Of a stretch of DNA of 64,000 nucleotides, positions 59,423 through 64,000 are shown piece after piece; the stretch's first letter is position 1, and every line of letters begins with the position of its first letter. The notes beneath the pieces are model-generated. The model saw nothing but the letters and a program-made list of their open reading frames with translations. It was not told where the DNA came from and did not search any database. The translations under genes and the position numbers were made by a program. This DNA comes from Streptomyces sp. A3M-1-3 (lineage in GTDB: Bacteria; Actinomycetota; Actinomycetes; Streptomycetales; Streptomycetaceae). The DNA lies in assembly GCF_024213665.1 (NCBI RefSeq), contig NZ_JANAVP010000034.1:17543-81542 (forward strand), read 5' to 3'.

Positions 59423-60895
59423 TCAGGGGCCGTCTGGGCGGTCCTTGCCGTGCAGCCAGGTCTTCCAGACGTCGCCGAGGTCCTGGCCGGACTCCTCCTC
59501 GGCGTACGCCTTGAAGTCCTCGGTGTCCGCGTTGCCGTGGCGGTGGTCCTGCGCCCAGCCCTCGACGATGTCGAAGAACAGCTCGTCGTCGTCAAGTTCC
59601 TCGCGGATCTTGTGGATGACCATCGCCCCGCGCCCGTACACCGGCGACTCGGAGATCACCTCGGGGCCGGTCGGATCGGCCGGCGGGAAGGCCCAGTTGT
59701 CCGCGTCCTTGAAGTTCTCGTCGAAGTGCTCCTGCACCGTCTTGTTGCCCTCGTCCTCGTCCCAGAGCCACTCCGCGTAGGTCGCGAACCCCTCGTTGAG
59801 CCACATGTCCGCCCACGTCTTCGGCGTGACGGAGTTGCCGAACCACTGGTGGGCGAGTTCATGGACGAGGTCGGTCTCGACGGACTCCGCGCCGGGGAAG
59901 ACGGGCCTGGTCTGCGTCTCCAGGGCGTATTCGGCAGCGCCCTCGCGGGCGACGACCGCCCCCACCGAGGAGAAGGGGTAGTCGCCGAACAGCTCTTCCT
60001 GCCACTCGATGATCTCGGGGATCCGGGCCAGGCTCGCGGCGCTCGCCTTCGCCTCGGCCGGGTCCACGGCGATGAAGACCGGCAGGCCGTCCTTCGTGGC
60101 GGAGGTCTTCGTGTCGTACTTGCCGACGGCGACCGTGGCGAGGTAACTCGCCATCGGCTCCTTGGAGTGCCAGCGGAAGGTGTCCCGGCTCCCGCTGTTC
60201 TCGCGGGACTTGAGCTCGCCGTTGGAGACGGCCGTGAAGCCCTTGGGGACCGTGACCTCGATGTCGTACGAAGCCTTGTCACTGGGGTGGTGGTTGCCGG
60301 GGAACCAGGCCATCGAGCCGGCCGGCTGGCCGAGGCCCAGCGCGCCGTCGGCCGACTTCAGCCAGCCTTCCTTCGAGCCGTCCGGGTCCGTGATCGTCTT
60401 CGGCTTGCCCGCGTAACTCACGACCGTACGGAACGTCTTGCCCTTCGCCAGGTCGTCGGGCGGACGGACCGTCAGCTCCTGGCCCGCGCGGTTGAAGCGG
60501 GCGCTCTTGCCGTCGACCGTCACCTTCGTGACGGTCATTCCGTCGAGGTCGAGGTTGAACGCGCTGAGCGCCTCGGTGGCGCGGGCGGTGACCTCCGCGG
60601 TGCCGGTGAGCTCGGCGTCCTGCGGCGTGTAGGCGAGGCCGAGCCGGTAGTGGGTGACGTCGTACCCCCCGTTCCCGGACTTCGGGAAGTACGGATCGCG
60701 CAGGCCGGCCGCACCTGGGCCGCCCTGCACACCGCCGCCTGTGCAGGCCGTCGCGAGCGCCAGCAGGGCGACGGCGGAGGCAGAGGCGGAGGCGGAGGCG
60801 GAGGCAGAGGCGGACGCGGAGGCGGAGGCGGAGGCGGAGGCGGAGGCGGAGGCGGAGGCGGAGGCGGCGAGGCGTACGAGCTTGCGGTGATCCAC
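59423..60895 (-). CDS. M1-family zinc metallopeptidase lipoprotein with Ala-Ser repeat signal
   Basis: 490 residues from GTG 60895. The signal region is unique: after DHRKLVRLAA comes about fifteen Ser-Ala pairs, then VALLALATAC with a lipobox-like LATAC, so Cys lipidation is likely. Enzyme part has aminopeptidase M1 features: VHELAHQWFGN (HExxH) and NEGFATYAEW 18 residues later (third zinc ligand Glu), and GAAEYALETQTRPVF (GAMEN-like exopeptidase motif, here GAAEY). Extracellular peptide trimming is expected. The hexamer microsatellite encodes the Ser-Ala run. Confidence 0.92.
   Translation of the reverse strand: MDHRKLVRLAASASASASASASASASASASASASASASASAVALLALATACTGGGVQGGPGAAGLRDPYFPKSGNGGYDVTHYRLGLAYTPQDAELTGTAEVTARATEALSAFNLDLDGMTVTKVTVDGKSARFNRAGQELTVRPPDDLAKGKTFRTVVSYAGKPKTITDPDGSKEGWLKSADGALGLGQPAGSMAWFPGNHHPSDKASYDIEVTVPKGFTAVSNGELKSRENSGSRDTFRWHSKEPMASYLATVAVGKYDTKTSATKDGLPVFIAVDPAEAKASAASLARIPEIIEWQEELFGDYPFSSVGAVVAREGAAEYALETQTRPVFPGAESVETDLVHELAHQWFGNSVTPKTWADMWLNEGFATYAEWLWDEDEGNKTVQEHFDENFKDADNWAFPPADPTGPEVISESPVYGRGAMVIHKIREELDDDELFFDIVEGWAQDHRHGNADTEDFKAYAEEESGQDLGDVWKTWLHGKDRPDGP
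60773..60862 (-). repeat. GGCGGA hexamer microsatellite in a signal peptide
   Basis: Fifteen tandem 6-nt units (60773-60862): twelve exact GGCGGA, two GGCAGA and one CGCGGA, plus a trailing GGCGGC. On the coding strand each unit is TCC-GCC or a synonym, giving Ser-Ala. Because the unit is two codons, slippage changes the hydrophobic region's length without breaking the frame. Confidence 0.95.
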
Positions 60896-61003
60896 ACCGA
60901 TGATCCTATGTGGCAAACCGTGCATTCCGGGGCGGGTTGCGGTAAGAGCACCCGGGGCGACGGGGCCCCGGGTGCCCCCGGGGTCCTACCTGTTCCTCGG
61001 CTC

Positions 61004-61561
61004 CTACTTGTTCAGCGCCGCGACGCCCGCCTGGGCGAACTTCTCGTCCAGGTCACCGCTCGGGGCGCCGGCCACGCCGATGCCGGCCACCGGGGCGCCC
61101 TTGGCCTGCACCGGGGCGCCGCCGCCGAGGAACAGCGTGCCGGGGATGTCCTTCAGGTTGGGCGCCTGGGCGAGCCGCTTGGCCAGCTCGGAGGTCGGCG
61201 CGTTCCAGGACACGGCGGTGAACGCCTTGCGCTGGGCGGACTCGTACGACTGCGGGCCGGCGCCGTCGCCGCGCAGGACGACGAGGGTGTTGCCGTTGCG
61301 GTCGACGACGGCGACGGTGACGCGCTGGTTCTCCTGCTCCGCGGCGTCGAGGGTGGCCTGCGCGGCCTTGGTGGCAGCCTCGATGGTGAGGTGCGTGGTC
61401 TGGTGGAGGTTCTTGTTCGAGGCGTCGGCGTTCACCGTGGTGGCGGGGGCGGCTGCCGGGGCCGCGGCGTTCGCCGACATCGCGCCGAAGGTGCCGGCAC
61501 CGAGGGCGGCAGCGGCGACAGCACCGGTCAGGACACGGGCGCGCAGGGACAGCTTCTTCAT
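61004..61561 (-). CDS. hbpS: extracellular haem-binding protein HbpS
   Basis: 185 residues from ATG 61561. Signal peptide ends at SANAAAP (about residue 33). GlcG/HbpS fold: HLTIEAATKAAQATLDAAEQ, VTVAVVDRNGNTLVVLRGDGAG, SYESAQRKAFTAVSWNAPTSEL and GTLFLGGGAPV. In S. reticuli this protein binds haem and iron outside the cell and controls the SenS kinase in response to redox stress. It is divergent from senS here, supporting the assignment. Confidence 0.93.
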   Translation of the reverse strand: MKKLSLRARVLTGAVAAAALGAGTFGAMSANAAAPAAAPATTVNADASNKNLHQTTHLTIEAATKAAQATLDAAEQENQRVTVAVVDRNGNTLVVLRGDGAGPQSYESAQRKAFTAVSWNAPTSELAKRLAQAPNLKDIPGTLFLGGGAPVQAKGAPVAGIGVAGAPSGDLDEKFAQAGVAALNK

Positions 61562-61725
61562 GGTCGGGCTCCTTGGGCTTACGGACGCTGTGCTCTGTCT
61601 CCCTTCGATCCTCCGGCCGGATCCGGGCCCCGACGGTCGGCGTACCGGCTGCCGTGCGCAGGCATGATGGGGGACGGCCGGGTCAGCCGATCGGTTGATG
61701 CGGGGGTGGTCCCGCCGGGTCAGCA

Positions 61726-61739
61726 TGGGTACGTACCCA
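61726..61739. promoter_or_regulatory. 14-bp palindrome between hbpS and senS
   Basis: TGGGTACGTACCCA is perfectly self-complementary and lies 48 nt upstream of senS and 165 nt upstream of hbpS. It is a candidate SenR operator. Confidence 0.55.
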
Positions 61740-61786
61740 CAGGTCAGGGGTGTCGCAAGGAGTACGAGGAGCACGAGGAGCACGAG

Positions 61787-63190
61787 GTGCAGACTGCCAC
61801 CGCCCGCCCCGGCAACGGGACCGGCAACGGGCCGGGCCCCGATCCCGACGCCCGCTGGCTCGCGCCCGTCATGCACGCGGCGTTCTTCCTGCTGCTCGCC
61901 GCCTCCCTCGTCCGCTTCCTGCTCCGGCACCCGGGTGAGTCCCGCACCCCGTGGATCATCGCGCTGAGCATCGTGCTCGCGCTGCTGTACGCCCTCCCGT
62001 CGCCCACCACCACCCTTCCAAGGAAGCGCTTCGCGCCCGTCCCGTCCGGCCCGGTGATCGGCCCCGCCGGAGGGGTGGCGGGCGGCGCTGCGGGAGGTGC
62101 TGCGGCAGGCGCTTCGGGCGGCGCGGCGCCCACCCTCCGCCGGCTGCTATGGCTCGGGCTCGTCGTCGCCGCCTGGATGGTGCTGGTGCTGCTCGCGCCG
62201 AGCTTCGCGTGGTGCGCGGTGCCGCTCTTCTATACGGGCCTGCGCACCCTCCCCCTCCGGGCCGCCCTCGCTCTCGTCGCCCTGCTCACGGCCTTCGTGG
62301 TCGCCGCCCAGGTGCGGCTCGCGGAAGATTTCGACCCGAACCTGCTGCTGGCCCCGCCCGCCGTGGCCGCGCTGGCCACCGCCGTCTTCGTCCACATGCA
62401 ACGCCAGGCGGAACGCCAGCGCCTCCTGATCGACGATCTGATCCGCACCCGGCGCGAACTGGCCGCAACTGAACGGCGCGAGGGCACGCTCGCCGAGCGC
62501 CAGCGGCTCTCCATGGAGATCCACGACACGGTCGCACAAGGCCTGTCCAGCCAGCAGATGCTGCTGCAGGCGGCCGACCGCACCTGGGACGCCGACCCGG
62601 CCGCCGCCCGCAGCCATGTCCGGGCAGCGACGGACATCGCCGCCCGCGGGCTGGCGGAGGCGCGGCGCATGGTGCACGATCTGGCCCCGCCCGAGTTCGA
62701 CGGCGGCGCGCCGCTGGCGGACGCGCTGCGCGCGCTGGCCGAGCGTACCTCCGCCGAAGCCGCGGAAGCTGCGGAAGCGGCCGGATCTGCCGCGTCGCCG
62801 GGGCGGCCCGCCCGTCCGGGGCCGGTGGTCCGCTTCCACCTGGAGGGCGTTCCCGTACCGCTGCCGGACCGGGCGCAGTCCGCCCTGCTGCGCATCGCGC
62901 AGGGCGCGCTGGCGAACGTACGGGAGCACGCGGCCGCGAGCACCGCCGCCCTTACCCTCAGCTTCCTCGGCGACCAGGTGGTCCTCGACATCGCCGACGA
63001 CGGGCGGGGCTTCGCCCCCGCCGACACCCCGGGGCCCGGCCGGGTGAGGGGGCACGGCCTGCCCGCGATGCGGGCCCGCGTACAGCAGCTGGGCGGCACG
63101 CTCACTGTCGAGTCGGCGCCCGGCGAGGGCACGGTGCTGTCCGCCGCGCTCCCCCTGCAAGCCCCGGAGAACGTGGAGGACCCGTCATGA
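61787..63190 (+). CDS. senS: sensor histidine kinase SenS
   Basis: 467 residues from GTG 61787, GGAG 6 nt upstream within a GAGGAGCAC repeat. About five helices in the first 210 residues with an Ala/Gly-rich insertion (GGVAGGAAGGAAAGASGGAA). HisKA_3 box MEIHDTVAQGLSSQQMLLQ with phospho-His, and HATPase_c DIADDGRGFAP, then RGHGLPAMRARV. Partner of HbpS; phosphorylates SenR. Coupled to senR by a 4-nt ATGA overlap. Confidence 0.92.
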   Translation: MQTATARPGNGTGNGPGPDPDARWLAPVMHAAFFLLLAASLVRFLLRHPGESRTPWIIALSIVLALLYALPSPTTTLPRKRFAPVPSGPVIGPAGGVAGGAAGGAAAGASGGAAPTLRRLLWLGLVVAAWMVLVLLAPSFAWCAVPLFYTGLRTLPLRAALALVALLTAFVVAAQVRLAEDFDPNLLLAPPAVAALATAVFVHMQRQAERQRLLIDDLIRTRRELAATERREGTLAERQRLSMEIHDTVAQGLSSQQMLLQAADRTWDADPAAARSHVRAATDIAARGLAEARRMVHDLAPPEFDGGAPLADALRALAERTSAEAAEAAEAAGSAASPGRPARPGPVVRFHLEGVPVPLPDRAQSALLRIAQGALANVREHAAASTAALTLSFLGDQVVLDIADDGRGFAPADTPGPGRVRGHGLPAMRARVQQLGGTLTVESAPGEGTVLSAALPLQAPENVEDPS

Positions 63191-63840
63191 CGAAGCCGGT
63201 CCGGTCCCCGGTCCGCATCCTGCTCTGCGACGACCACGTCGTCGTACGCGCGGGGCTGCTCGCGCTGCTCGGCTCCGAGCCGGACATCGAGGTGGTCGGC
63301 GAGGCGGGCAGCGGCGAGGAGGCGGTCGCGCTGGCCGCGAAGCTGCGGCCCGACGTCGTCCTGATGGACCTGCAACTCGGCGAAGGCATCGACGGGGTGG
63401 AGGCCACCCGGCGCATCTCCGCGCTGCACGACGCCCCCCGCGCCCCCCATGTGCTCGTCCTGACCACGTACGACACGGACGCCGACATCACCCGCGCCAT
63501 CGCGGCCGGCGCCACCGGCTATCTGCTCAAGGCCGAGCGCCCGGAGGAACTGTTCGCCGCGATCCACTCCGCGGCCGAGGGCCGCACCACCCTCTCGCCG
63601 CCGGTGGCGAGCCGCGTCATGGCGCAGATGCGGGGCGCGGGCCGCCCCACCCTCACCGAGCGCGAGCTCGACATCCTCGGGCAGCTCGCGCACGGCCTCG
63701 GCAACCGGGAGATCGCCCGCGCGCTCTTCATCAGCGAGGCCACGGTAAAGACCCACCTGGGCCGGATCTACGACAAGCTGGGCGTCGACACCCGGGCGGG
63801 CGCGGTAGCGGTGGCAAAGGAACAACGCCTCCTCCCCTGA
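63187..63840 (+). CDS. senR: response regulator SenR
   Basis: 217 residues from ATG 63187. Receiver: LLCDDHVVVRAGLLALL, DVVLMDLQLGEGIDG with phospho-Asp, VLTTYDTDADI, Lys in YLLKAERPEELF. LuxR HTH: LTERELDILGQLAHGLGNREIARALF, then ISEATVKTHLGRIYDKLGV. In S. reticuli SenR controls catalase-peroxidase (furS-cpeB) and hbpS. Those targets are outside the window except hbpS. Confidence 0.93.
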   Translation: MTKPVRSPVRILLCDDHVVVRAGLLALLGSEPDIEVVGEAGSGEEAVALAAKLRPDVVLMDLQLGEGIDGVEATRRISALHDAPRAPHVLVLTTYDTDADITRAIAAGATGYLLKAERPEELFAAIHSAAEGRTTLSPPVASRVMAQMRGAGRPTLTERELDILGQLAHGLGNREIARALFISEATVKTHLGRIYDKLGVDTRAGAVAVAKEQRLLP

Positions 63841-63859
63841 CCGTTCCTTTCGACTGAGC

Positions 63860-64000
63860 GTGAGTCCGATCAGCCGCACGCTCCGAACGGTCTTGAGCGC
63901 ACTGGTCCCTGGCGTACTCGACTCCGAGGCGGCGACACGCATCCCGTGCGTGGTCCGGTCCCGGGAGGCCAGTTCCCTGTGCGACCTGGCCAAGTGGGTA
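63860..64000 (+). CDS. possible start of a further gene (cut by window edge)
   Basis: From a GTG at 63860 a frame of 47 codons is open to the window end (SPISRTLRTVLSALVPGVLD, then EAATRIPCVVRSREASSL). Third codon positions are mostly G or C, as for a coding frame, but no family is recognised and no strong Shine-Dalgarno precedes it. It may be the 5' end of a gene, or chance. Confidence 0.3.
   Translation, partial: MSPISRTLRTVLSALVPGVLDSEAATRIPCVVRSREASSLCDLAKWV

Noticed and set aside
60773..60862. CRISPR-like or other regulatory array
   Set aside because: The units are 6 nt and contiguous with no spacers; it is a coding microsatellite. No CRISPR array was seen elsewhere.

Overview
The window looks like a Streptomyces chromosome. 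It is very GC-rich with strong G/C third-position bias, many genes start with GTG, and neighbouring genes are often joined by 4-nt GTGA/ATGA overlaps. Families typical of the genus are present (XRE plus DUF397 pairs, BldD-type and DasR-type sites, CdgB, HbpS/SenS/SenR, TerD). From 36.4 kb to 63.8 kb the gene order (groEL, csp, MoaD-like, thrC, gpgS, otsA, otsB, DUF3263, sugar-binding lipoprotein, nagK, nagA, pfkB-type kinase, cdgB, arfB, terD, hbpS/senSR) resembles what I remember of the S. coelicolor SCO4296 to SCO4275 stretch; this is recollection, not a computed comparison.

Left part (0-18.9 kb). A divergent pair of large secreted proteins (an RHS-type protein cut by the window edge and a DNRLRE/FG-GAP protein) is followed by a cold-shock protein, an iron-boxed ABC siderophore permease-permease-ATPase operon, and two helicase-type genes: a helicase-C-terminal/WYL-like protein and a bacterial XPB. 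Between the two helicase genes lies an accessory patch with two gene remnants (an MBL hydrolase and a MarR regulator fused tail to tail by a deletion), VanZ, DUF4291 and a VapBC pair. A GT87 mannosyltransferase-like gene closes this part.

Middle part (18.9-36.4 kb). HelR/HelD-type RNA polymerase ATPase, CutC, an HD-domain protein, a chloramphenicol-type MFS exporter with an inverted repeat at its start, and a MurNAc recycling locus: RpiR/MurR regulator, murQ and a PTS EIIBC permease. A transposase remnant plus a TnpB-like RuvC nuclease gene sits between murQ and the permease. An accessory block follows: Fic-like toxin and antitoxin, XRE plus DUF397, an HTH protein plus Uma2 nuclease, and a second VapBC-type pair whose toxin frame runs through the groEL terminator.

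Right part (36.4-64 kb). groEL carries two tandem CIRCE-type operators. Housekeeping and osmolyte genes (thrC, gpgS, otsA, otsB) are interrupted between otsA and otsB by a two-component system plus MMPL exporter module. Amino-sugar catabolism follows (sugar-binding lipoprotein, nagK, nagA, with two DasR-like sites), then a PfkB kinase, a CBM35-like protein, the diguanylate cyclase cdgB with a BldD-like palindrome, arfB, terD, a Uma2 nuclease, an M1 lipoprotein peptidase with a hexanucleotide microsatellite in its signal peptide, and the haem/redox-sensing HbpS-SenS-SenR system.

I saw no rRNA, tRNA or CRISPR array. The most unusual features are the TnpB-containing insertion in the mur operon, the double remnant at 12.9-13.6 kb, the tandem CIRCE elements, the in-frame hexamer microsatellites and the operator-like repeats lying on start sites.
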